Part shown: positions 19,583-28,604 of the stretch, in pieces
How the letters are laid out: every line of letters begins with the position of its first letter
Position numbering within the stretch: the stretch's first letter is position 1
Origin: an uncultured Erythrobacter sp.
Lineage (GTDB): Bacteria; Pseudomonadota; Alphaproteobacteria; Sphingomonadales; Sphingomonadaceae
Assembly (NCBI GenBank): GCA_947500645.1
Contig: CANMSD010000001.1
Location: 806,001-870,000 of the forward strand
DNA length: 64,000 bases
Direction of reading: 5' to 3'
The notes under the pieces: generated by a model
Told to the model about the DNA's origin: nothing
What the model saw: the letters and a program-made list of their open reading frames with translations, nothing else
The model's database searches: none
Position numbers and translations under genes: made by a program

Positions 19583-19643
19583 GCGTTTGCTCCTGTTCAA
19601 TCGAGTCGCTGCCATAATATGACAAATAGGTTCGTCAAATGCA

Positions 19644-19663
19644 ACCTACATTGGTGTCAGTAG
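19644..19663. promoter_or_regulatory. Operator-like motif shared by both coq4 genes (copy 1)
   Basis: ACCTACATTGGTGTCAGTAG. It matches 16 of 20 positions with ACTTACATTAGTGTAAATAG at 21366-21385, upstream of the second coq4. This copy lies 62 bases before coq4 paralogue 1 and 54 bases before the divergent nitroreductase. The core TACATTnGTGT(A/C)A is a near-palindrome of the size bound by TetR-type regulators. The binding protein is unknown. Confidence 0.45.
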
Positions 19664-19716
19664 TTTCTCAAGCCAGCCCTCTTCCCTTGCGCGGCGAAGC
19701 GAGGCAAAGGGTCGCC

Positions 19717-20403
19717 ATGCGTGACCATGACACTGTTCCCTACTCACTCGAATCGTTGCCGGACGAGGAAGCAATCGCCCGCGCGCAAAGTCTGCGCGAC
19801 CGACTGAAAGAGCGGCGCACCTGCCGCTATTTCACCGACGAGCCGGTGCCGCGCGAAGTGATCGAAGCCGCGATCGAGGCCGCTGGCACCGCGCCCAATG
19901 GCGCTAACCACCAGCCGTGGCATTTCGCCGTGGTCTCTTCGCCAGAGAAGAAGCGCGCGATCCGCGAAGCCGCCGAAGCGGAGGAAAAGCGGTTCTATGG
20001 TGAGGACGGTGATAAGCCCAAGGCGAGCGACGAATGGCTCGACGCCTTGAGCGATCTGGGAACGGATGCGGACAAGCCGTTTCTGGAGACCGCACCTTAT
20101 CTGATCGTCGTCTTCGCCCAGCGCAAAGGGGGGATCGAGGAAGACGGCAAAACGCAGAATTACTATGTCAATGAAAGCGTCGGGATTGCCTGCGGGATGC
20201 TGATCGCGACCTTGCACGAGGCGGGCTGCGCGACGCTTACGCATACGCCTTCGCCCATGGGTTTCCTGCGCGAGGCATGCGAGCGCCCGGAATGGGAAAA
20301 GCCGCTGATGATCGTGGTGGTCGGTCGGCCAAGCGCGGATGCGACCGTGCCGGCGCATGCCCTAAAGAAGAAGCCGCTAAGCCAGATTGCGAGCTGGCTC
20401 TAA
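19717..20403 (+). CDS. Nitroreductase family protein
   Basis: 228-aa FMN-dependent nitroreductase-fold protein. The FMN-binding RRTCRYFTDEPVPREVIEAAIEAAGTAPNGAN stretch (residues ~32-64; key Arg-Arg and Pro-Asn-Gly-Ala-Asn) and QPWHFAVV are typical, and the C-terminal ALKKKPLSQI Lys/Arg contacts FMN phosphate. Similar proteins in this clade resemble the BluB/iodotyrosine-deiodinase branch, but the exact reaction is not predictable. The ATG at 19717 has AAAGG upstream. Flanked on both sides by coq4 paralogues. Confidence 0.82.
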   Translation: MRDHDTVPYSLESLPDEEAIARAQSLRDRLKERRTCRYFTDEPVPREVIEAAIEAAGTAPNGANHQPWHFAVVSSPEKKRAIREAAEAEEKRFYGEDGDKPKASDEWLDALSDLGTDADKPFLETAPYLIVVFAQRKGGIEEDGKTQNYYVNESVGIACGMLIATLHEAGCATLTHTPSPMGFLREACERPEWEKPLMIVVVGRPSADATVPAHALKKKPLSQIASWL

Positions 20404-20412
20404 ATTGCTGAG

Positions 20413-20481
20413 CTCCCGCGAAGGCGGGAGCCGTTTCGAAACGAAGCTCTAATGTGTTGGAGATTCCCGCCTGTGCGGGAA
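20413..20481. repeat. Pair of GC-rich hairpins between convergent genes
   Basis: CTCCCGC-GAAG-GCGGGAG (20413-20430) and TTCCCGC-CTGT-GCGGGAA (20464-20481) are two perfect 7-bp stems with related sequence. They lie between the stop codons of the nitroreductase and the second coq4, and look like REP-type elements that can end transcription from both sides. Confidence 0.75.
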
Positions 20482-20491
20482 CTCACACAGT

Positions 20492-21316
20492 TCAAGCCGA
20501 AACCAATTCCTGCGGCGTATTTTCGCTCGCGAGCAGATTGTAGGGGTCGATCCCTTCTTCGCGCCAGATGCGGTGGCATTCGCGGTACAATGTCGGCTCT
20601 GGAATATTGAGCATGCGACGCGCCTCGTGCAGGTCCATCGCCAGCAATTCGCGGATCGACATCTCGATCAAGCGAGGTGCGCCCTTGCCTGTGCGCTGCG
20701 CCTGACGAGCCGCGCCGATAACCGGAGCGCTACTGCCCTTGGCCATCTTTTTAACGTTGAACGCGCCCGCATAGCCGATCAGCAAGTGACCGTGGCTCGG
20801 GCTCTGACCGTGAGTGAAGAGCAGCACGCACTGCTCGCCCAACGCATCGCGGCCATAGCCGGTCAGGACGTGAAACAGATCGTGCGTGTCGCGCGAACGC
20901 TCGGCAAACCACTGCACCAAATCGTCATACTTTGGGCGGCCCAGGCTTTCCGCTTCGGCAACCAGGCCAGCGGCGGTCAGGCCTTCGCTCTCCATGAAGT
21001 CGCAGTAAGCATGCGCCAGGCTACCCTTCGGCGTTTTGCGAAGCTCGGCATGGTTGTCGAGAATGTCCGGAAGGTTTGGCTCGCTGCGGCGCAATTGCTC
21101 GCCCCGCTCGCTCAGCATCAGGCTGCGAACACGCGGCATGAAGCTCTTCGACGGAAGCGATTCAAAAATCTTGAAGACCAGGCTGGTGTCTTCCTTGTCC
21201 TTCATCAGCAACCGAAAATTCTTGATCGCACGCGGCAAAGAATAGCGCGGTTCGGGGCGATCAGGGTGGCGCAGAATTGTGCCATCGGATGCATATTCAG
21301 GAGCGGAAGTGGTCAT
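20492..21316 (-). CDS. Coq4 family protein, paralogue 2
   Basis: 274-aa Coq4-family protein with the complete HDxxH-x11-E site (HDLFHVLTGYGRDALGE). The conserved FMESEGLTAAGLV, GYAGAFNVKKMAKGSSAP and YRECHRIWREEGIDP segments match paralogue 1 in position. N-terminus SLPRAIKNFRLLMKDKEDTS is also shared. Likely a ubiquinone biosynthesis protein. Two such genes 1 kb apart suggest duplication with divided roles. Its upstream region carries the second copy of the shared 20-base motif. Confidence 0.88.
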   Translation of the reverse strand: MTTSAPEYASDGTILRHPDRPEPRYSLPRAIKNFRLLMKDKEDTSLVFKIFESLPSKSFMPRVRSLMLSERGEQLRRSEPNLPDILDNHAELRKTPKGSLAHAYCDFMESEGLTAAGLVAEAESLGRPKYDDLVQWFAERSRDTHDLFHVLTGYGRDALGEQCVLLFTHGQSPSHGHLLIGYAGAFNVKKMAKGSSAPVIGAARQAQRTGKGAPRLIEMSIRELLAMDLHEARRMLNIPEPTLYRECHRIWREEGIDPYNLLASENTPQELVSA

Positions 21317-21365
21317 CGATTCGGTGCCTTGTTGGGTTGTGGTATCGGGGCGAATACCATCGCTT

Positions 21366-21385
21366 ACTTACATTAGTGTAAATAG
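21366..21385. promoter_or_regulatory. Operator-like motif shared by both coq4 genes (copy 2)
   Basis: ACTTACATTAGTGTAAATAG, 50 bases upstream of coq4 paralogue 2. It contains the inverted repeat TTACA-TTAG-TGTAA (21368-21381). See the related copy at 19644. Confidence 0.5.
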
Positions 21386-21454
21386 CAGATTTCGGTCCCA
21401 AATCAAGACCCAGTTTTCTAAGCGTCCCCCATTGCGCACATTTTAACGCACGAA

Positions 21455-22333
21455 TTAGCCGGCGACCCATTCCTCTTGGGGGATGCCCAGCAAAGTCAAA
21501 ACGCTCGTCAAATCGCCGCGATCGACCCGGCCATTAGCTGCATCGCGTGCCTTCGGTTTCGCACGATAAGCGAAACCGTAAGTCGCCGCCTCGATCATCG
21601 GAATGTCGTTGGCGCCATCTCCCGTCGCAAGACTCAAGGCGCCTTCGCCCGCCGCTGCCACTTCCTCGCGCAGCACGTGCGCCTTCGTGTCGGCATCGGT
21701 GATCGATCCGGCCAATCGCCCGGTCAGCTTGCCGCCCTCGACCTCCAGCACATTACCCACTACCCGCTCGAAACCCAGCTGCTCTGCCACAACATCGGCA
21801 AAATGGTGGAAGCCGCCTGTGACGAGCACAGTGCGGCAATCTTGATCGCGCAATGTCGCGACCAAGGTCTTTGCCCCCGGCGTCGGCGTGATGCGTTCGG
21901 CAAGACAGGTGGAGATTGCGCTTTCATTGAGGCCAGCGAGTAGCCCCACCCGCTCGCGCAAGGCATCGGCGAAATCCAGTTCGCCCTGCATCGCACGCTC
22001 CGTGATCTCTGCAATCTGCGGCTTGATCCCGGCGTAATCGGCCAGTTCATCAATACATTCCTGCCCGATCATGGTGGAGTCCATGTCCGATACGAACACG
22101 TCCGGCATTTCAAACCCGCAATCGCTGATCAGCGATGCGTCGGGTGTCAGCACCTCGTCCAGAACGCGTGGCAACAAGGCCGGATCACTTTCTACGCTCC
22201 AATGGAGCTCGTGCACGTCCTCATCGAGTTGCGCAAGCGAGAACGCGGCCCCCGCATCGATCAGCCAATCGGGCTGCGTTAGCAAACGTGTTTCAAGCTG
22301 CGCTGAGTCTGCTATCAGCCGGGCGATGAGCAA
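21455..22333 (-). CDS. serB: Phosphoserine phosphatase
   Basis: HAD-superfamily phosphatase, final step of serine synthesis. Motif I is VSDMDSTMIGQE with the Asp nucleophile, motif II LVTGGFHHFA, and motif III/IV ATGDGANDIPM. The start is probably the TTG at 22333 (292 aa). It has GGGAG 8 bases upstream and gives the family N-terminus LLIARLIAD; the ATG at 22369 would give 304 aa and overlap miaA by 44 bases. An N-terminal ACT-like domain of ~85 residues precedes the HAD core. The gene is divergent from and overlaps the start of miaA. Confidence 0.93.
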   Translation of the reverse strand: MLIARLIADSAQLETRLLTQPDWLIDAGAAFSLAQLDEDVHELHWSVESDPALLPRVLDEVLTPDASLISDCGFEMPDVFVSDMDSTMIGQECIDELADYAGIKPQIAEITERAMQGELDFADALRERVGLLAGLNESAISTCLAERITPTPGAKTLVATLRDQDCRTVLVTGGFHHFADVVAEQLGFERVVGNVLEVEGGKLTGRLAGSITDADTKAHVLREEVAAAGEGALSLATGDGANDIPMIEAATYGFAYRAKPKARDAANGRVDRGDLTSVLTLLGIPQEEWVAG

Positions 22334-23273
22334 AGGTGATACTCCCGAATTGAATCCAGTCGCGCTCATTGCAGGGCCAACCGCGAGCGGCAAGAGCGCG
22401 GTTGCGATTGCCCTTGCAAAGGCGCTTGATAAAGCCGGAAAACGTGGCGTCGTGATCAACGCTGATAGCGCGCAGGTCTATCGCGACCTGCAAGTGCTTT
22501 CCGCGCGGCCCAGCGCAGAGGAAATGGAAGGGGTTGAGCACCGCCTGTTCGGCGATTGGGACGGGACGCAGGCCTGCTCTGCCGCCGATTGGGCCACCAA
22601 GGCGCGAGAGGAGATTGCGGAGTGCCACGAGAACGGCGCTGTGCCGATCCTGGTCGGGGGAACCGGTATGTATATGCAGGTGTTGCTGGAAGGGATCGCG
22701 CCGATCCCCGCGATCGATCCTGAGATACGCCGCCATGTCCGCGCCCTGCCCACCCAGGGCGCCTATGCCGCCCTGAAGATCGAAGACCCCGAACGCGCAC
22801 TAATGCTGGAGCCGACCGATAGCCAGCGTATCGCCCGTGCGCTTGAAGTCGTGCGCTCGACCGGGACGACGCTGAGCGATTGGCACAACGCCAAGACTGG
22901 CGGGATCGGCGAGGACATCGCGCTTTATCCGCTGGTCCTGCTGCCACCGCGCGACTGGCTCTACGAACGCTGCGACCGCCGCTTCGGCCTGATGCTGGAG
23001 CATGGCGCTATAGAAGAGGTCGAGGCCCTGCTTGCGCGCAAGCTCGATCCGGGCTTGCCGGTAATGCGCGCAATCGGCGTGCCTGAAATCGCGGATTATC
23101 TCGCCGGGCACCTGATGATTGCCGATGTGATTGCCAACGGCGCGCAGGCGACGCGCAACTATGCCAAGCGGCAATACACTTGGTTCCGCAACCAGCCTCC
23201 GCAAGATTGGGCACGAGCTGAGTCTAAAAAAATCAATGTAGAAGATATTTTTGCATCATTATTACATGATTAA
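22326..23273 (+). CDS. miaA: tRNA dimethylallyltransferase
   Basis: 315-aa enzyme that adds dimethylallyl to A37 of tRNAs reading UNN codons. The P-loop ALIAGPTASGKSAVA, the NADSAQVYRDL site, LVGGTGMYMQVLLEG and the tRNA-binding segment RKLDPGLPVMRAIGVPEI are all present, with KRQYTWFRNQP near the end. The ATG at 22326 overlaps the serB start on the other strand by 8 bases. The last ~60 bases of the gene are unusually AT-rich, as is the region behind it. Confidence 0.95.
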   Translation: MSKGDTPELNPVALIAGPTASGKSAVAIALAKALDKAGKRGVVINADSAQVYRDLQVLSARPSAEEMEGVEHRLFGDWDGTQACSAADWATKAREEIAECHENGAVPILVGGTGMYMQVLLEGIAPIPAIDPEIRRHVRALPTQGAYAALKIEDPERALMLEPTDSQRIARALEVVRSTGTTLSDWHNAKTGGIGEDIALYPLVLLPPRDWLYERCDRRFGLMLEHGAIEEVEALLARKLDPGLPVMRAIGVPEIADYLAGHLMIADVIANGAQATRNYAKRQYTWFRNQPPQDWARAESKKINVEDIFASLLHD

Positions 23274-23315
23274 TCGTTGACACGATAGATTATAACTCAT
23301 AGCAGGCTCTCATAC

Positions 23316-23351
23316 AGGCCCGACGCATTATCGCTGCGCCGGGCCTCGTTT
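23316..23351 (+). terminator. Hairpin with T-rich tail between miaA and ilvB (terminator or attenuator)
   Basis: AGGCCCG (23316-23322) pairs with CGGGCCT (23340-23346), extended inward by CGC/GCG, followed by CGTTTATTGTT. It ends miaA transcription or lies in the ilvB leader. No Ile/Val/Leu-rich leader peptide was found before it, so simple termination is the safer reading. Confidence 0.6.
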
Positions 23352-23410
23352 ATTGTTAAAGCTGCGCAAATCTGGACGCACGAAGCGTTCGCACCGAGAA
23401 GGAAAGTCAC

Positions 23411-25186
23411 GTGTCGGAACAGTCCCCACCCGACAATCTCAAGCCCGACCAGCAGACTGGTGCTGCCATCCTGACGCAGTGTCTGGTCGATCAGGGCGTG
23501 GAGTTCGTGTTTGGCTATCCCGGCGGCGCGGTGCTGCCGATTTACGACGAGCTGTTCGGTGATGAGCGGCTGCGGCACATTCTCGTGCGTCATGAAGCGG
23601 GTGCGGCACATGCGGCAGAAGGTTATGCTCGTGCGACCGGCAAGCCGGGCGTTGTTCTCGTTACCTCCGGCCCCGGGGCGACCAATGCGGTCACCGGCAT
23701 TGCCGACGCCTTTATGGACTCGATCCCGATGGTGGTCATCACTGGTCAGGTCCCCACGCCCCTGATCGGCACCGATGCGTTTCAGGAAGCCGATACGGTC
23801 GGCATCACGCGCCACTGCACGAAGCACAATTATCTCGTCAAAGACCCGGCGGAACTTGCCGCCACACTGGAAGAGGCATTTCGCATCGCCACCACCGGCC
23901 GTCCCGGCCCGGTGGTCGTCGATATCCCGAAAGATGTACAGATCGCGGTTCCCTCCAGCCGCGCGGCGGCGAGGCTCACCGCATCGCACCGCTATGCCCC
24001 GCAAATGGCTGCGCCTGCGGAGCAGGTGATCGAAGCGATCGACATGATCGCAGGTGCTGAGCGCCCGATCTTCTACACCGGCGGCGGTGTGATCAATTCC
24101 GGCCCAGAAGCAACGCGTTTGCTGCGCCAGTTGCAGGATATGACAGGCGCACCTGTCACTTCGACGCTGATGGGCCTCGGCGCCTTCCCCAGCACGCATC
24201 CCGACTGGCTCGGCATGCTGGGCATGCACGGCACCTATGAAGCGAACCTCGCGATGAACCGGGCGGACGTGATGGTCTGCATCGGCGCGCGTTTCGACGA
24301 TCGCGTGACCGGACGGCTCGATGCGTTCTCACCCGACTCCAAGAAGATCCACATCGATATCGACCGCAGCTCGATCAACAAGACGGTTCCTGTCGATCTC
24401 GGCATTGTTGGCGATTGCGCCACCGTGCTCGGCCAGCTGGTCGAAGCGTGGGGCAGCCGCAAAGCGCAGGATCTGGGCGAATGGAAGGCGCGCATTGCCG
24501 GCTGGCGTGCGCGCGAATGCCTCGCCTATCCTGAGAAGTCCGAAATGATCATGCCGCAAAAGGCGGTCGAACGGCTGCATACTCTGACGCATCAGCGCGA
24601 TCCGATCATCACCACCGAGGTCGGCCAGCATCAGATGTGGGCCGCGCAATATTTCGGCTTCGAAGGCCCGAACAAATGGCTCACCAGCGGCGGACTCGGC
24701 ACGATGGGTTACGGCATGCCCGCAGCCATCGGCGCGCAGCTCGGCTGCCCAGACGATCTTGTGATCGACATTGCCGGCGAGGCCTCGATCCAGATGAACA
24801 TTCAGGAGCTTGGCACGGCATCGCAATATCGCCTGCCGATCAAGGTTTTCATCCTCAATAATGAGTACATGGGCATGGTCCGCCAGTGGCAGGAGCTGAC
24901 CTATGAAAGCCGCTATTCGAACTCCTATTCGGACAGTCTGCCCGACTTCGTGAAGCTCGCCGAAAGCTATGGCTGGACCGGCATCCGCATCCACGATGAA
25001 AGCGAGTTGGACGCAGGGATCGAGGCTATGCTCGCCGCGGATGGCCCGGTGATGGTCGATTGCCTCGTATCGAAGGATGCTAATTGCTTCCCGATGATCC
25101 CGTCGGGGGCCGCGCACACTGAAATGCTGCTCTATGGCGACCAGGTCGATGGCACCATGGATGACGAAGCGAAAGCACTGGTCTAA
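23411..25186 (+). CDS. ilvB: Acetolactate synthase large subunit
   Basis: 591-aa ThDP enzyme for the first common step of Ile/Val/Leu synthesis. N-terminal [20 protein letters not shown] and the catalytic Glu in [19 protein letters not shown] are present, as are the FAD-domain region and [20 protein letters not shown]. In the ThDP/Mg motif (usually GDG/GDA...NN) this protein reads IAGEASIQ...FILNNEYMG, with Glu in place of the Asp that normally binds Mg. The start is GTG at 23411 with AAGGA upstream. First gene of ilvB-ilvN-ilvC. Confidence 0.96.
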   Translation: MSEQSPPDNLKPDQQTGAAILTQCLVDQGVEFVFGYPGGAVLPIYDELFGDERLRHILVRHEAGAAHAAEGYARATGKPGVVLVTSGPGATNAVTGIADAFMDSIPMVVITGQVPTPLIGTDAFQEADTVGITRHCTKHNYLVKDPAELAATLEEAFRIATTGRPGPVVVDIPKDVQIAVPSSRAAARLTASHRYAPQMAAPAEQVIEAIDMIAGAERPIFYTGGGVINSGPEATRLLRQLQDMTGAPVTSTLMGLGAFPSTHPDWLGMLGMHGTYEANLAMNRADVMVCIGARFDDRVTGRLDAFSPDSKKIHIDIDRSSINKTVPVDLGIVGDCATVLGQLVEAWGSRKAQDLGEWKARIAGWRARECLAYPEKSEMIMPQKAVERLHTLTHQRDPIITTEVGQHQMWAAQYFGFEGPNKWLTSGGLGTMGYGMPAAIGAQLGCPDDLVIDIAGEASIQMNIQELGTASQYRLPIKVFILNNEYMGMVRQWQELTYESRYSNSYSDSLPDFVKLAESYGWTGIRIHDESELDAGIEAMLAADGPVMVDCLVSKDANCFPMIPSGAAHTEMLLYGDQVDGTMDDEAKALV

Positions 25187-25224
25187 CGCGCCGTAAACAA
25201 GGCTCGCCGGAGGGGCACCATTTC

Positions 25225-26789
<1,565 letters not shown>

Positions 26790-26820
26790 GCAAAGTTCGC
26801 ATCCGCTTTTGAGCAATCGC

Positions 26821-27471
26821 TCAGGCGGGTTCGAGCAGAGCGTCGAGTGAAACCGGGGCCGCGCTGGTGACTTCCACCGCGCGGTCCTCGCCGCTCTCAT
26901 CCTTCAGTTCGAGCACAATGTCGCGGTCGCGCAACACTTGCGCGATCTCATGACGCGACAGACCAACCATGGCGGTCAGCCATTCATTGACCAGCGGATC
27001 GCCATTGACTCCGCGCAGATCGAAATCTTCCAGCACCGCGAGCACGGCATAGGCCGGATAAAGCCACTCGTCAGTCACCCAGCGATTGATGCCAAACCAT
27101 TGCAGCGGCAAGCCCTCGTTCGAGATAGCAAGCGCGGCGATATGTACCACATCGGCGCGCGGTTGATCGCGCGGCGCAAGCGGCGCGGCAATCTTTGGCA
27201 CAGTCCCTCCAGGCATTGCGGACTTGTCAAAGAATAGATGAAAGTGTCCGTGCTCCCCCGCCATGCGCTCACCGGGAGGATGGCAGTGGTAGAAATAGCG
27301 ACTGCCAGCCGGTCCATTCACGACATCGTCCGGCGGATAGTGTTCCCATATCTTGGCGGTTGCATCGTCCGGCAAGACCCGGCTCATCAGCGGCTTGCCG
27401 CTGGTGAACATCGCCTGCGTGCTGCCGAGTAGCATTTCTGCGTATTCGTCATGGGTAAGACGGGCGGACAT
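26821..27471 (-). CDS. Conserved protein of unknown function (DUF6969-like)
   Basis: 216-aa soluble protein without signal peptide. Its centre is His-rich: YFYHCHPPGERMAGEHGHFHLFF contains seven His/Cys residues that could bind a metal (residues about 73-95). It also has DVVHIAALAISNEGLPLQWFGINRWVTDEWLYP. I associate this pattern with the uncharacterised DUF6969 family, with moderate certainty. ATG at 27471 has CGGAG upstream. Downstream of the AANPC-repeat gene on the same strand, but two strong hairpins lie between, so co-transcription is uncertain. Confidence 0.7.
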   Translation of the reverse strand: MSARLTHDEYAEMLLGSTQAMFTSGKPLMSRVLPDDATAKIWEHYPPDDVVNGPAGSRYFYHCHPPGERMAGEHGHFHLFFDKSAMPGGTVPKIAAPLAPRDQPRADVVHIAALAISNEGLPLQWFGINRWVTDEWLYPAYAVLAVLEDFDLRGVNGDPLVNEWLTAMVGLSRHEIAQVLRDRDIVLELKDESGEDRAVEVTSAAPVSLDALLEPA

Positions 27472-27492
27472 CGTGGACTCCGGGGAAAGAGG

Positions 27493-27519
27493 GTGCCGTC
27501 CCGACGGACGGGACGGCAC
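27493..27519 (-). terminator. Perfect 10-bp hairpin before the DUF6969-like gene
   Basis: GTGCCGTCCC (27493-27502) and GGGACGGCAC (27510-27519) are perfect inverted repeats around a 7-base loop. There is no long T-run on either strand. It lies 21 bases upstream of the start codon of the minus-strand gene, so it may be the end of the previous mRNA, an mRNA stabiliser or an operator. Confidence 0.6.
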
Positions 27520-27529
27520 AAAGTCTGAA

Positions 27530-27570
27530 GTGTGACCGGGAACACTAGGAGGATGTTTTCCCGGTCACAC
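27530..27570 (-). terminator. Perfect 13-bp hairpin after the AANPC-repeat gene
   Basis: GTGTGACCGGGAA (27530-27542) pairs perfectly with TTCCCGGTCACAC (27558-27570), with a 15-base loop. It starts 14 bases after the AANPC gene's stop. Likely a terminator or 3'-end stabiliser; the tail (TTCAGACTTTG on the minus strand) is only moderately T-rich. Confidence 0.65.
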
Positions 27571-27584
27571 CCAGAATGCGCGCG

Positions 27585-27932
27585 TCAGGCTTTGGGCGCG
27601 CAAGGATTGGCCGCACAGGGATTTGCGGCGCATGGATTGGCTGCGCACGGGTTCGCAGCACAGGGGTTCGCAGCACAGGGGTTGGCTGCGCATGGATTCG
27701 CTGCACAGGGATTCGCTGCACAGGGATTCGCAGCGCAAGCGCTCGACGCTTTGGCCTTCTTGACCTTCTTCGTCTTCTTCTTGGCAGCACGGCATGGGTT
27801 GTAATTGCTGAAGCTCGAAGAGCTGGCGCGCGGGCCACATGGGGCGTCAGCAAGCGCAGGCGCACCGGTAGAAGCAACGGCGAGGCCGCCAGCAACCATG
27901 AGCATCTTGGCAAGGTTCTTGGAATCAGACAT
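27585..27932 (-). CDS. Exported Cys-rich protein with nine AANPC repeats
   Basis: 115-aa protein. A signal peptide spans residues 1-28 (hydrophobic core LMVAGGLAVASTGAPALA). A short region with two Cys (DAPCGPR, NYNPC) follows, then a Lys-rich linker (KKKTKKVKKAK), then nine exact AANPC pentapeptides (residues 67-111) ending APKA. Counting Cys 66 before the array, a Cys recurs every five residues ten times, giving a regular thiol ladder that could bind metal or form disulphides in the periplasm. No known domain. The ATG at 27932 has AAGGA upstream. Same strand and 82 bases downstream of an exported YHS-domain protein, so a shared role, perhaps with copper or another soft metal, is a guess. 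Confidence 0.8.
   Translation of the reverse strand: MSDSKNLAKMLMVAGGLAVASTGAPALADAPCGPRASSSSFSNYNPCRAAKKKTKKVKKAKASSACAANPCAANPCAANPCAANPCAANPCAANPCAANPCAANPCAANPCAPKA
27600..27734 (-). repeat. 15-bp coding tandem repeat, nine units
   Basis: Nine units of 15 bases encode the AANPC array. Third positions vary between units (for example gcaaggattggccgc, acaggggttcgcagc), so the array is not a very recent slippage product and the amino-acid sequence seems to be selected. Confidence 0.9.
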
Positions 27933-28014
27933 TGGGGGTATTCCTTTCAGGCATCCATTTTCGGGGTAGTTCGCGGGGGTTGGAAAGACGGGCGGGGCTT
28001 TGCCCTCGCCCACC

Positions 28015-28491
28015 TCATCCGCCGAAGCGTTCACCTTCGGGGATATCGATCCAGGCCACTTTCGCTTTTGCGATGAAGCCAGGGATGTCTTTGACCCACA
28101 TGTCCTGAACCTCTTTATTGAAGTTCAGATACAGTTTGCCGTCGACGATCTTGTAAATGGTGGGGTCACCCGGTGCGAGCGCACCGCGGCTCATGGCCCA
28201 AGCGCAATGTCCGCCAAATTGCGGCGCGTATGCTTCCGGATTGGTCTGGAAGGTGTCGGCATTGGCCTGGCTCGAAAAGTGCCATTCCGCACCGTTGTAT
28301 TCGACCGTGTACTTGGCATCGCCAACCACCGGGACGCCATCGCCCTGGAAATAGCTGACAGTGTCATAGCCACCGACTGCGATATTGGTGCCATCAACAC
28401 CGACATAGACGCCGCCATCGGCCTGAGCCGGAGCGACCATTGCCAGCGGTGCTGCGAATGCAGCGGCGAGCAAGAGTAGCTTAAGTTTCAT
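28015..28491 (-). CDS. Exported YHS-domain protein (first of two)
   Basis: 158-aa periplasmic protein. The signal peptide is MKLKLLLLAAAFAAPLAMVAPAQA. A YHS domain follows: VGGYDTVSYFQGDG, WHFSSQANADTF, NPEAYAPQFGGHCAWAM, then DPTIYKIVDGKLYLNFN. Proteins of this type are annotated as 'YHS domain-containing (seleno)protein'; the Cys in GGHCAWAM is the position where some homologues have selenocysteine. YHS domains occur with copper-handling proteins, which suggests metal binding. The ATG at 28491 follows a structured leader and overlaps the stop of a doubtful small open frame. Probably co-transcribed with the AANPC-repeat gene. Confidence 0.85.
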   Translation of the reverse strand: MKLKLLLLAAAFAAPLAMVAPAQADGGVYVGVDGTNIAVGGYDTVSYFQGDGVPVVGDAKYTVEYNGAEWHFSSQANADTFQTNPEAYAPQFGGHCAWAMSRGALAPGDPTIYKIVDGKLYLNFNKEVQDMWVKDIPGFIAKAKVAWIDIPEGERFGG

Positions 28492-28505
28492 TTGCGGGGG
28501 TTCTC

Positions 28506-28604
28506 CAAAAAGTCTTTTTGTGCGGCGGCCACCCAGCCGAGGGTCATCAGGGGCGAGCCGTTAGGGGGGAACCGGCTCCAGGGTGTTGGCTCGGTGGCCG
28601 CGCA
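28506..28604 (-). promoter_or_regulatory. Structured leader upstream of the first YHS gene
   Basis: On the minus-strand transcript a long hairpin is formed by 28521-28538 with 28588-28604 (3, 9 and 4 bp segments separated by one bulge and one mismatch; core GCGGCCACC/GGTGGCCGC). An inner stem GAGCCG/CGGCTC (28555-28560 / 28573-28578) lies inside it. The palindrome CAAAAAG-A-CTTTTTG (28520 to 28506) follows and abuts the ribosome site GGAG. This looks like a cis-acting RNA controlling translation of the YHS gene. It matches no riboswitch class that I know. The rest of the 276-base gap holds an AT-rich stretch (28650-28670) that may be the promoter. Confidence 0.45.

Noticed and set aside
23274..23410. 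Leader peptide for ilvB
   Set aside because: The only ATG gives a 4-codon frame (MINR) without useful control codons; no GTG/TTG alternative is rich in Ile, Val or Leu.
27600..27734. Array of short tandem repeats that could be taken for CRISPR or a minisatellite
   Set aside because: Units are 15 bases without spacers, keep frame, and encode AANPC in an exported protein.
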